Of a stretch of DNA of 64,000 nucleotides, positions 16,954-24,761 are shown piece after piece. Made by a program: the position numbers and the translations under genes. The stretch's first letter is position 1, and every line of letters starts with the position of its first letter. The notes beneath the pieces were generated by a model. The model had not been told where the DNA came from. It worked only from the letters and a program-made list of their open reading frames with translations, and searched no databases. The stretch is from Pseudomonas farsensis (GTDB lineage Bacteria; Pseudomonadota; Gammaproteobacteria; Pseudomonadales; Pseudomonadaceae): assembly GCF_014268805.2 (NCBI RefSeq), contig NZ_JABWRF020000003.1, positions 586,501-650,500 of the forward strand, written 5' to 3'.

Positions 16954-17133
16954 ATGAGTGGCACCAAGGATAAAGCGAAAGGCCTGGCCAACGAAGCAAT
17001 TGGCAACATCAAGCAGGGTGTTGGCAAGGTGACCGACAACGACAAACTGCGTGCCGAGGGCAAGGCCCAGGAACTCAAGGGCGAAGCCCAACAGAAGGTG
17101 GGTGAGGTCAAGGACGCCGTCAAGAAGCCTTGA
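16954..17133 (+). CDS. CsbD family stress protein
   Basis: 59 residues, very hydrophilic and Lys/Gly-rich: GTKDKAKGLANEAIGNIKQG, then VGKVTDND and ELKGEAQQKVGEVKDAVKK, the CsbD signature. AAGGAGT precedes the ATG at 16954; upstream in-frame codons are not needed. CsbD proteins are abundant general-stress proteins of unknown mechanism. A GAAACT hexamer about 70 bases upstream followed by TCGAT could be an extracytoplasmic sigma-like promoter, but the spacing is not convincing. Confidence 0.9.
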   Translation: MSGTKDKAKGLANEAIGNIKQGVGKVTDNDKLRAEGKAQELKGEAQQKVGEVKDAVKKP

Positions 17134-17148
17134 TTGCGTGCGCTTTAT

Positions 17149-17203
17149 CGCGGGGCAAGTCGGTTGCCACAGGGTGATCTGTGGCCGCAGGCTTGCCCCG
17201 CGA
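17149..17203. repeat. REP pair after csbD
   Basis: TCGCGGGGCAAGTCGGTTGC and GCAGGCTTGCCCCGCGA form an inverted repeat immediately after the CsbD stop, with an internal CCACAGGGTGATCTGTGG hairpin. It could double as a terminator. Confidence 0.65.
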
Positions 17204-17334
17204 TGCATTTGACGGTTTTTTTGCTTCGCGCTGTGCACTTACAGTTGCTGTAGGGTCTATTAGACTTGTCTGTACCGGCGGCCCGATTTAACGCCGGGCC
17301 AGCCCTCGATGATCAAGCGGCGAAAGGAGACGCT

Positions 17335-18288
17335 ATGATTTTCCCCGACCTGCGCGGCCTGCCTCTGCACCGCGTGCTGGTGCGCACCGTCAAGGAATTC
17401 GTCGACGACGAGATGTCCACCTACGCCTCCGCGCTGGCCTACCAGATGCTGTTTTCGCTGTTCCCCTTCCTGCTGTTTCTGATTGCCCTGATTGGCTTTC
17501 TGCACCTGCCTGACTTCTTTTCCTGGTTGCGCCTGCAGTCAGAACTGGTATTGCCGCCCCAAGCCTTGGAGCAGGTGAACCCGGTGATCGACCAGTTGCA
17601 GCAGTCCAAGGGCGGGCTGTTGTCGGTGGGTATCGTGATTGCGCTGTGGACCGCGTCGGCCGGTGTGCGGCTGATGATGAGCGCGATGAACGCCGCCTAT
17701 GATGTGCCCGAAGGGCGCCCGGTCTGGAAGCGCTTTCCGCTGTCGGTGTTCTACACCATTGGCATCGCCGGCATGTTGCTGGCCGCCGCTGCGTTGATGG
17801 TGCTGGGCCCGCAGGTGATGGAGTGGATTGCCGCCCGGGTAGGCTTGCAGGAGGCCGTGGTGACCCTGTGGACCATCCTGCGCTGGCCGGCGATCATCAT
17901 TTTGATGATGGTGGCGGTGGCGCTGATGTACTACGTCATGCCGGATGTGGAGCAGAAGTTTCGCTTCATCACCCCTGGTTCGGTGCTGGCCGTGGTGGTA
18001 TGGATCATCGCCTCGCTGGGCTTTGCCTACTACGTGAAGACCTTCGCCGACTACAACGCCATGTATGGCAGCATCGGGGCGATCATCGTGCTGCTGCTGT
18101 ATTTCTATATCTCGGCCGCGGTACTGTTGCTGGGCGCCGAAATGAACGCGGTGATCGAGCACATGGTGGCTGAAGGCAAGAACCCCGGTGAGAAGGAGTT
18201 CCACGACGAGCCTGCCACTGCGCCGCACACTGTACTTGGCCATCCCCACCCTATCGCCCCCCAGCCGCCTGAGCCGAACGACCGATGA
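17335..18288 (+). CDS. YihY/BrkB family inner-membrane protein
   Basis: 317 residues from ATG 17335 (AAAGGAGACGCT upstream). Six membrane segments are apparent, starting with ASALAYQMLFSLFPFLLFLI, and the family hallmarks SALAYQMLFSLFP and YGSIGAIIVLLLYFYISAAV are present. A proline-rich cytoplasmic tail ends the protein. The family was once misannotated as RNase BN; its function is unknown. Its stop overlaps the start of the deformylase gene (ATGA, 18285-18288), so the two are translationally coupled. Confidence 0.9.
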   Translation: MIFPDLRGLPLHRVLVRTVKEFVDDEMSTYASALAYQMLFSLFPFLLFLIALIGFLHLPDFFSWLRLQSELVLPPQALEQVNPVIDQLQQSKGGLLSVGIVIALWTASAGVRLMMSAMNAAYDVPEGRPVWKRFPLSVFYTIGIAGMLLAAAALMVLGPQVMEWIAARVGLQEAVVTLWTILRWPAIIILMMVAVALMYYVMPDVEQKFRFITPGSVLAVVVWIIASLGFAYYVKTFADYNAMYGSIGAIIVLLLYFYISAAVLLLGAEMNAVIEHMVAEGKNPGEKEFHDEPATAPHTVLGHPHPIAPQPPEPNDR

Positions 18289-18821
18289 TCCGCGACATTC
18301 TCAAGATGGGCGATGAACGCCTGCTGCGCATCGCCCCGCCGGTGCCTGCGCATATGCTCGGCAGCCCTGAGCTGCAGCAATTGATCGACGACATGTTCGA
18401 AACCATGGCCCATGTCGGCGGCGTAGGCTTGGCGGCGCCGCAGATCGGCATCGACCTGCAACTGGTGATTTTCGGCTTCGAGCGCAGCGAGCGTTACCCG
18501 GACGCAGAGCCGGTGCCGCGCACGATCCTGCTCAACCCGGTGATCACCCCGCTGGGCACTGAAGTCGAGGATGGCTGGGAGGGTTGCCTGTCGGTGCCCG
18601 GGCTGCGCGGCGTGGTGCCGCGCTACACGCGCATCCGCTACACCGGTCTCGACCCGCAAGGCCGCCCGGTCGAGCGCTTTGCCGAAGGTTTCCATGCGCG
18701 GGTGGTGCAGCATGAGTGCGATCACCTGATTGGCCGCCTTTACCCCTCGCGCATCCAGGACTTCAGCCGCTTCGGCTACACCGACGTGCTGTTCCCCGGG
18801 CTGGATGTCGCCGAGGACTGA
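18285..18821 (+). CDS. def: Peptide deformylase (probable second copy)
   Basis: 178 residues. It removes the N-formyl group from nascent proteins. All three catalytic motifs are intact: GVGLAAPQIG (46-55), EGCLSVP with metal ligand C101, and HECDH (143-147) with general base E144. The main Pseudomonas def usually sits with fmt; this one is coupled to a YihY gene instead, so it is likely a paralogue. Its last 46 bases overlap the opposing GNAT gene. Confidence 0.9.
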   Translation: MIRDILKMGDERLLRIAPPVPAHMLGSPELQQLIDDMFETMAHVGGVGLAAPQIGIDLQLVIFGFERSERYPDAEPVPRTILLNPVITPLGTEVEDGWEGCLSVPGLRGVVPRYTRIRYTGLDPQGRPVERFAEGFHARVVQHECDHLIGRLYPSRIQDFSRFGYTDVLFPGLDVAED

Positions 18822-19225
18822 CCGCGTTGCATGGCCAGCAACGGCTTGCTGCGCTGGTAGCGCGCCAGGCGCGAGGCCAGCGCCTCGGGCAGGTGCTCGG
18901 TGCTGCTGAAGCCCAAGCGGGCGTAGAACGCTGCCAACTGCGGGTCACAGAACAGCCATACTGGCGCGGGGTTGGCCATCAGGGCGGCGTGAATCAGCCG
19001 GCTGGCGACTTGCTGGCCTCGGCACTGCGGCGCCACGAACAAACCTGTCAGCCAGTAGCCCTCGGCAACCGGGGTCAGGTTGAGCCCGCCAACAATCTCG
19101 TTTGCCCGTGCCACCCATTGCTGGCCATCGCCGGCTGTGCGCATGCGTGAGCCGTGCTGGTGGTAGAGCTGCTCCAGCAGGCGGCGTTGCGGCGATGGGA
19201 GGAGGGTGCAGGTCAGCGGCAGCAT
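18776..19225 (-). CDS. GNAT family N-acetyltransferase
   Basis: 149 residues. The acetyl-CoA-binding motif A is seen as LTGLFVAPQCRGQQVASRLI (R/Q-x-x-G-x-G/A pattern at QCRGQQVA), followed by the typical AFYARLGF motif B. The acceptor is unknown. The 3' end runs 46 bases into the convergent deformylase gene. The Ser/Thr-rich C-terminus (SSATSSPGNSTSV) is encoded by that overlap and is probably non-essential. Confidence 0.8.
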   Translation of the reverse strand: MLPLTCTLLPSPQRRLLEQLYHQHGSRMRTAGDGQQWVARANEIVGGLNLTPVAEGYWLTGLFVAPQCRGQQVASRLIHAALMANPAPVWLFCDPQLAAFYARLGFSSTEHLPEALASRLARYQRSKPLLAMQRGQSSATSSPGNSTSV

Positions 19226-19467
19226 GCGGGGCCCTGAGTGGCTTGGCGGGGCTTTGTCGCAGATTGTTGCAAAAGGCGCAAGGGTGAATGTCCTACTTTG
19301 GGGTTCAACTATTTTTCGGCAGGCGTAGAATTTTTCCTATCCCCAGCGCAGTACGCAAAAGCGGGATCGGTACTTCGTGTTGCTGCACCTCGGCAACAAC
19401 TTCTCCGCGCCAGTGACGGCATCAGAAGTCACGCGATCAGCTTGTTAGCCATCAAGGTTCGAAAATC

Positions 19468-19734
19468 ATGAAAGCCCTACTGATTCTTGCATTGGTCGGT
19501 GTGTCTTCGTTCGCCTTCGCGGACGCGGCCACCACCCCCGCCAGCGGCGCTCAGGCGCCAGTGGTGGAGCAATATGACTATTCCACCAACCTCGACATCA
19601 AGCGGGTGATCAGCCTGTCGACCATCCCTAACGTCTGCGAAGTGGTGCCTGCCACCATCACCTACGAAGACCACCAGGGCCGGGTGCACACCTTGCAGTA
19701 CCGGGCGATGGGTGAGGGATGTAGCCAGAGTTGA
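19468..19734 (+). CDS. DUF2790 small periplasmic protein
   Basis: 88 residues. The signal peptide is MKALLILALVGVSSFAFA, cleaved near AFA-DA. The conserved core (YDYSTNLDIKRVISLSTIPN, then C-E-V-V-P and MTYEDHQG-like ITYEDHQGRVHTLQYRAMGE GC) with two cysteines is typical of DUF2790, a family nearly confined to Pseudomonas and often responsive to metals or stress. No operon partner is adjacent. Confidence 0.85.
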   Translation: MKALLILALVGVSSFAFADAATTPASGAQAPVVEQYDYSTNLDIKRVISLSTIPNVCEVVPATITYEDHQGRVHTLQYRAMGEGCSQS

Positions 19735-19764
19735 GGTTTAGGCAGGCTGGCGCCAGGTATGGAT

Positions 19765-19865
19765 GCCGTGCTCAATCGCAACGTTGGTGGTTGGACCCAA
19801 TCCTGTGGGAAATGATAGATAGTCGTGGCGAGCGCAGGATTGTACAAACCCATAGAATCTCCCAC
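19765..19865 (-). repeat. Composite repeat R1, copy 3 (core deleted)
   Basis: Contains both R1 ends in reverse orientation: GCCGTGCTCAATCGCAACG, CCCAATCCTGTGGGAAATGA, then directly TTGTACAAACCCATAGAATC and TCCCAC. The long palindromic core and the CTCGCC segment are missing. A REP with GGGAGCGGGCTTGCCCCGCG follows at 19911-19930. Confidence 0.75.
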
Positions 19866-19950
19866 ACAGACCGCGCCCGGTCTCCAAGGGATGCCAGACG
19901 CGCAGTTCGTGGGAGCGGGCTTGCCCCGCGATGAGGCCAAACCTGGTCAC

Positions 19951-21312
19951 TCAGCCCTCGGCCAGTACTTGGCCAACCCACTCCAACCCTTGCTTCAACT
20001 GTGCCCGGTTCGCCGCCGCCGAAAGGCTTATGCGCACCGCTCGGGGCATCTGCGTTGCCACCGCGAACACACTCGCTGGCACCACCTCCACGCCCCGCTC
20101 GCGGCACATCGCCGCCACCTCGTCAGCACTGGCTCGCGTGCCCACCCACACATGCGGTGACGGGCCGCCAGTACTGACCAGCGCACGCCCAAGCACTGCC
20201 CGTGCCAGCCGCCAGCGCTCGGCGATTTCCTGGCGCTGCCAGGCCAGCCTGCGCGCGGCGCTGCCGTCGGCGATCCACTGACAGGCAATGCGCAGGTTCA
20301 GCGGCGAGACCGTCCAGTGGGTCGCCTGGGCATGCGGGTCGATGCGTGCCAGCAGCGTCGGATGGGCAACGATCCAGCCCATGCGCAAACCTGCGGCAAC
20401 GGTCTTGGACAAACTGCTCACCAACACCCCACGGCCCTCCAGCAGCGGGTACAGCGGCGGCTGATCTGCCAGGGCACCATAGACATCATCTTCGATCACC
20501 AGCAGTCCATGGCGCCTGACCACCTCGGCCAACGCCTGCCGGCGCGGTTCGTCCATGCAGGCGCCGGTCGGGTTGTGCAGGGTGGGCGTGCAGACCAGCA
20601 CCCGCGCCCCGCTGGCGCGGGCCACGCGGTCCAGGTCGTCCGCGCGCAGACCGTGCCCATCCAGCGCAACGCCATGCACCGGCAGGTGCAACTGGCGGCA
20701 TGCGGCCTTGATGCCGGGGGCTGTGAGCGCTTCGACCAGCACCGGTTCGCCGGCTGAGCACAGCGACTGCAGCACGCTCAACAATGCCTGCTGGGCGCCG
20801 CCACTGAGCGCCAGTTCTTCCGGGTGCAACGCAAGGCCGCGGTTGGCCAGCCACTGTGCGCCATGCACGCGGCCCAGCAACAACTGTTCAGGGCCCAGGT
20901 AGTGATCCAGCAGCCCATAGGCACCGCTATCGAGCAGGGTGCGCAGGCTGTGCTGCAAGTCGGTATTGTGCGGGTCAACCACCGGCACGTTGGTCGAAAG
21001 ATCAATCATCCCCGGCAGCCGATCGTGTTGTTTCAGCCGAAACAACGTGGCCTCCTTGCTGCCCGCCAGCACATAAGTGCCGCGCCCGACCTCGCCTGCC
21101 ACCAGGTGGCGCGCGGCGGCCTCGCGGTACGCCTGCTGCGTGGTACTGGGGTTCAGGCCCATGGCCCAGGCCAGGCGCCTTTGCGGCGGCAAGCGTTCGC
21201 CGACTTGCAACTCGCCGCGTTCGATAGCCATGGCAATGGCTGCCACCAGCGCCAGGTAGCGAGGTTGGCCATCGTCGGCCAGGGTTGGGGTCCACACGAA
21301 ATTGTCGCCCAT
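19951..21312 (-). CDS. MocR-type regulator (GntR wHTH fused to aminotransferase fold)
   Basis: 453 residues from ATG 21312; ATG 21333 would add MGPRLYC, and neither has a clear ribosome site. Residues 15-85 are a GntR winged helix (GELQVGERLPPQRRLAWAMG, then LNPSTTQQAYREA). Residues 100-450 are a fold-type I aminotransferase domain with NPTG (247-250), EDDVYG (274-279, D275) and PLP lysine K303 in SSLSKTVAAGLRMG. MocR proteins are PLP-sensing transcription factors. It is divergent from a PLP-dependent dehydratase and probably controls it. Confidence 0.9.
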   Translation of the reverse strand: MGDNFVWTPTLADDGQPRYLALVAAIAMAIERGELQVGERLPPQRRLAWAMGLNPSTTQQAYREAAARHLVAGEVGRGTYVLAGSKEATLFRLKQHDRLPGMIDLSTNVPVVDPHNTDLQHSLRTLLDSGAYGLLDHYLGPEQLLLGRVHGAQWLANRGLALHPEELALSGGAQQALLSVLQSLCSAGEPVLVEALTAPGIKAACRQLHLPVHGVALDGHGLRADDLDRVARASGARVLVCTPTLHNPTGACMDEPRRQALAEVVRRHGLLVIEDDVYGALADQPPLYPLLEGRGVLVSSLSKTVAAGLRMGWIVAHPTLLARIDPHAQATHWTVSPLNLRIACQWIADGSAARRLAWQRQEIAERWRLARAVLGRALVSTGGPSPHVWVGTRASADEVAAMCRERGVEVVPASVFAVATQMPRAVRISLSAAANRAQLKQGLEWVGQVLAEG

Positions 21313-21338
21313 GCAATATAGTCTTGGACCCATACAAT
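21310..21338. promoter_or_regulatory. Candidate MocR operator in divergent promoter
   Basis: CATGCAAT (21310-21317) and CATACAAT (21331-21338) are direct repeats 21 bases apart, two helical turns, with GTCTTGGACC between them. They lie in the 76-base space shared by the MocR gene and the dehydratase gene. MocR proteins characteristically bind such direct repeats. A TTGGAC hexamer (21324-21329) may serve as -35 for the + strand gene. Confidence 0.45.
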
Positions 21339-21388
21339 GCCCGGCGCTTAGCATCGGTTCAACCTCGTACCGACCAAGGATGCCCGCC

Positions 21389-22342
21389 ATGTTCGACTTG
21401 CCCGCCCTGCGTGAAGCCGCCGCTTTCGTTCATCAGCACGTACCACCGACGCCGCAACACGCCTGGCCACTGCTGGCTGACCGGCTGGGTTGCCAGGTGT
21501 GGGTCAAACATGAAAACCACGCACCCACCGGCGCATTCAAGGTGCGTGGCGGGCTGGTCTATGTGCGTTCGTTGCTGGCGGCAGGCGAGCTGCCGCGTGG
21601 GCTGGTCACCGCCACCCGGGGTAACCACGGCCAGAGCATGGCCTTGGCCGCGCGCCAGGCCAATCTGCCGCTGGTCATCGTGGTGCCTGAGGGCAACTCG
21701 CAGGAAAAGAACGCCGCCATGCGCGCTTTGGGTGCTGAGCTGATTGAACACGGCGCCGACTTTGACGTGGCCCGCGAAGAAGCGGCGCGGCTTGCCCAGG
21801 CGCGTGGCTACGCCATGGTGCCGTCCTTCCATGCCGAGTTGGTGCGCGGCGTGGCCACCTATGCGCTGGAGTTGTTCGAGGCCGTTGCCGACCTTGATTG
21901 CGTTTATGTGCCTATCGGCATGGGCTCGGGTATTTGCGGCTTGATCCTGGCGCGCAACCTGCTGGGGCTGCGCACCGAAATCGTCGGCGTGGTGTCCAGC
22001 GCCGCTGATGCTTATGCGCAAAGCTTCGAGCAGGGCCGCATCGTCACCACCGCCAGCGCCGACACCTTCGCCGATGGCATGGCCTGCCGCATGCCGCACC
22101 CGGATGCGTTTGCCCTGGTCCGCGAGCATGCCGCGCGCATCGTGCGGGTGAGCGATGCCGAGGTGGCCGGCGCCATGCGCCTGTACCACGAAGCCACCCA
22201 CAACACCGCCGAAGGCGCAGGTGCGGCGGGACTGGCTGCGCTGATGCAGGAGCGCGCGCGCCAGGCCGGCCGGCGCGTGGCCGTGGTGCTGAGCGGGGCA
22301 AACGTCGACCGGGCCGTGTATGCGCGTGTGTTGGCGGGCTAG
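21389..22342 (+). CDS. Threonine/serine dehydratase family PLP enzyme
   Basis: 317 residues from ATG 21389, eight bases after AAGGA; ATG 21380 is part of that site. The PLP lysine is K51 in PTGAFKVRGG. The phosphate loop is represented by GMGSGI in VPIGMGSGICGL, and the substrate loop by ATRGNHGQS. There is no C-terminal ACT regulatory domain, so it is the short catabolic form. Deamination of threonine or serine is likely; other beta-hydroxy amino acids are possible. The lysE-family gene follows 65 bases later. Confidence 0.85.
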   Translation: MFDLPALREAAAFVHQHVPPTPQHAWPLLADRLGCQVWVKHENHAPTGAFKVRGGLVYVRSLLAAGELPRGLVTATRGNHGQSMALAARQANLPLVIVVPEGNSQEKNAAMRALGAELIEHGADFDVAREEAARLAQARGYAMVPSFHAELVRGVATYALELFEAVADLDCVYVPIGMGSGICGLILARNLLGLRTEIVGVVSSAADAYAQSFEQGRIVTTASADTFADGMACRMPHPDAFALVREHAARIVRVSDAEVAGAMRLYHEATHNTAEGAGAAGLAALMQERARQAGRRVAVVLSGANVDRAVYARVLAG

Positions 22343-22407
22343 GTTGGCCAAGGGCGTGGGTTTTTCCCTACAATCCGCGCTCTTTCCATGATCGCCCCGA
22401 GTGACCG

Positions 22408-23052
22408 ATGCCCTTTTCAAATGGATTTCTGCTCAGCCTGTCCCTGTGCCTGGACATCGGTATTGCCAACATCGCCATGATCACCCTGGCCATGCAGCGC
22501 GGTTTTCTGCGCGGCTTCTGGCTGGGGCTGGGTACCTGTGTCGGTGATCTTGTCTACGCGATCGCCGCACTTGCCGGCATGACGGTGCTTTTGCAGTTTG
22601 AAAGCGTGCGCTGGGCCTTGTGGCTGGGCGGCTCGGCACTGTTGGTGTGGTTTGCCCTGAAAATGCTGCTGGCGGCCTGGCGCGGCGGGCACATGGATGC
22701 CCGCAGCGAAGTGCGCAGTGAGTCAGGCTGGCGCGAGTTTCTGCGGGGTATCTTCCTGGCCATGTCATCGCCCACCGCTATTTTGTGGTTCGCAGCAGTG
22801 GGTGGCGTGTTGATCTCACGTTCAGGTGCGGACAGTGCGCTGGATGCCGGGTTGTTTCTGGCGGGGTTCTTTGCGGCGGGGCTGTTCTGGTGCGTGTCGT
22901 TGTGCGCCATCGCCAGCCATGGCGGACGCTTGCTCGGTGACCGGCTGCTGACGTGGTCTTACGTACTTTCTGCGGCGATTTTCTGCTATTTCGCGGTGTA
23001 CGTGATTGTTTCGGGGTATCGCGAATTCATTCTGGCCAGCCCGCCGGCATAA
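22408..23052 (+). CDS. LysE family amino-acid exporter
   Basis: 214 residues, six hydrophobic segments, with the LysE/RhtB N-terminal pattern (LCLDIGIANIAMITLAMQRG, FLRGFWLGLGTCVGDLVYAI). The family exports amino acids such as lysine, threonine or homoserine. A TACAAT box at 22370-22375 suggests it may have its own promoter as well as read-through from the dehydratase. Neighbourhood points to threonine or a related amino acid as substrate; this is inference. Confidence 0.85.
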   Translation: MPFSNGFLLSLSLCLDIGIANIAMITLAMQRGFLRGFWLGLGTCVGDLVYAIAALAGMTVLLQFESVRWALWLGGSALLVWFALKMLLAAWRGGHMDARSEVRSESGWREFLRGIFLAMSSPTAILWFAAVGGVLISRSGADSALDAGLFLAGFFAAGLFWCVSLCAIASHGGRLLGDRLLTWSYVLSAAIFCYFAVYVIVSGYREFILASPPA

Positions 23053-23108
23053 CCTTGGGGGCCGCTTGGCCCGAGTCGCGTTCGAGCCAAGCGTTGCCAG
23101 GGCTGCTG

Positions 23109-23579
23109 TCAGCTGGCGACGAAATTCGGCGGGCTTACCAGTTCGACAGTCTGTTGCTTGCGCGGGGCCAGAATCTCGGCCTCACCTTGAACCACCAGTT
23201 CGTCGTTCTGGTTGTAGACGTTGGTTGCGATGCGCACTTTGAACTTGGGCAGCTTTTCCAGGATTTCCAGGCGCACGGTCAGGGTATCGCCGATTTTCAC
23301 CGGTTTCTGGAAGCTCATTTGCTGTCCCAGGTAGATAGTGCCAGGGCCGGGCAGGGTGCAGGCCACCGCGGCGCTGATCAGCGCACCGCTGAACATGCCG
23401 TGGGCGATGCGCTCGCGGAACATGCTCTTGGCGGCGAATTCGGCGTCCAGGTGCACCGGGTTGTGGTCACCGGACATAGCGGCGAACAACTGGATATCAC
23501 GTTCTTCAACGGACTTTTCAAAGGTGGCTTTCTGGCCGACTTCGAGGGCTTCGTAAGGCGTGTTGGTGACCTGGGTCAT
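23109..23579 (-). CDS. phaJ4: MaoC-like (R)-enoyl-CoA hydratase, PhaJ type
   Basis: 156 residues from ATG 23579 (AGGAAACCTCG upstream). Hot-dog fold hydratase 2 motif: SGDHNPVHLDAEFA with catalytic D38 and H43. The enzyme hydrates trans-2-enoyl-CoA to (R)-3-hydroxyacyl-CoA, linking beta-oxidation to polyhydroxyalkanoate monomers. The position beside fadD2/fadD1 matches the locus I remember for phaJ4 in P. putida and P. aeruginosa; the number in the symbol depends on that recollection. It lies 34 bases after the hydrolase gene, likely one transcript. Confidence 0.75.
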   Translation of the reverse strand: MTQVTNTPYEALEVGQKATFEKSVEERDIQLFAAMSGDHNPVHLDAEFAAKSMFRERIAHGMFSGALISAAVACTLPGPGTIYLGQQMSFQKPVKIGDTLTVRLEILEKLPKFKVRIATNVYNQNDELVVQGEAEILAPRKQQTVELVSPPNFVAS

Positions 23580-23613
23580 CGAGGTTTCCTGGTTGAGGCG
23601 CAAAGGGCGGCAA

Positions 23614-24558
23614 TCATTCACTGCGGGCAGGGCGGCCAAGGGCCAGCGCCTGCTCCAGCCAGCCGATGATGTCTGCCATGACCTCGTCGCGATGGGTTTC
23701 GTTGAGCACTTCGTGCCGGGCGCCGGGGTACAGGCGCAGTTGCACGTGGCGGTTGCCGGTCGCGCGCAGGGCGTCGGCCAGATGGGTGAGACGCTTGCCG
23801 GTACTCACCGGATCACATTCTCCGCCAATTACCAGCATCGGCAGGTTCGGATCGATCTGCGCCAGGTGCTTGGCACGGCTGATTCGCGCCAGCCCCAGCA
23901 GCAGGTCGAGCCATAGCTGGTTGCAGCAGCGAAAGCCGCACAGTGGGTCGGCGATGTAGCGGTCGACCTCTTCAGGGTCGCGGCTTAGCCAGTCGAAGCG
24001 CGTGCGGTTGGGCTTGAATGGCCTGTTGAACGAGCCGAACGACAGCCAATCGATCAGCGCACTTTTGCCCAGTGGCCCCTGGCGCCAGGTTTCCAGCCGC
24101 GCGATCTGCCGCGCGCAGCGGTAAAACAGTGCCGGTTGATAGTTGGAGCCGCTGAGAATTGCCCCTTGCAGGCTGGCGCTGTGGTGCAGCAGGTAAGCCT
24201 GGGCGATGTAGCTGCCCATGCTGTGGCCAAACAGAAACAGCGGCGTGCCGGGAAACTGCTGGCCGATGTGCTGGGCCAGCACGCCAAGGTCGTTGACCAC
24301 GGCATCCCAGCCATTGTGCATGGCGAACAGCCCCATGCTGCCCGGCTCGGCGGTGCGGCCGTGGCCGCGCTGGTCGTGGCCGAACAAGGCAAACCCTGCG
24401 TCATTCAAGGCTTCGCCCAGACGCTGGTAGCGCCCGGCATGCTCGGCCATGCCGTGGGCCAGCAGCACCACGGCCTTGACCGGTGTGGATGGCAGCCACT
24501 GGTGCACGTACAGGCTGCAATGCTCGCTGGCAGGCAACCAGAAGGCGTCATGGGGCAT
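23614..24558 (-). CDS. Alpha/beta hydrolase, monoacylglycerol lipase-like
   Basis: 314 residues from ATG 24558 (AAGGACCGGCC upstream). The nucleophile elbow is GHSMGS (S113), the acid is in GGECDPVS and the histidine in PGARHEVLNE. The oxyanion region is LLAHGMAEHAGRY, typical of serine aminopeptidase S33/lysophospholipase-like enzymes. There is no signal peptide. Being upstream of a PhaJ-like gene and divergent from fadD2, it may release fatty acids from acyl esters for activation by the ligases. Confidence 0.8.
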   Translation of the reverse strand: MPHDAFWLPASEHCSLYVHQWLPSTPVKAVVLLAHGMAEHAGRYQRLGEALNDAGFALFGHDQRGHGRTAEPGSMGLFAMHNGWDAVVNDLGVLAQHIGQQFPGTPLFLFGHSMGSYIAQAYLLHHSASLQGAILSGSNYQPALFYRCARQIARLETWRQGPLGKSALIDWLSFGSFNRPFKPNRTRFDWLSRDPEEVDRYIADPLCGFRCCNQLWLDLLLGLARISRAKHLAQIDPNLPMLVIGGECDPVSTGKRLTHLADALRATGNRHVQLRLYPGARHEVLNETHRDEVMADIIGWLEQALALGRPARSE

Positions 24559-24761
24559 GGCCGGTCCTTGTCCGCGGGGTGTGTTCACTAGTGTACGCAC
24601 AACCGCTGAGATTGCAGGAAGGGCACAAATAAGATTCACAATGTTAATGGCAGCACTTGGCGTGTTTGCCACCTGGGGGGGACCTGCTAACGTCGGCACA
24701 ACGCCTTTTTGCAGTTACGGCAAGGGACTCATCGCAGCGCCAGGCAGAGGAACAATAATAA

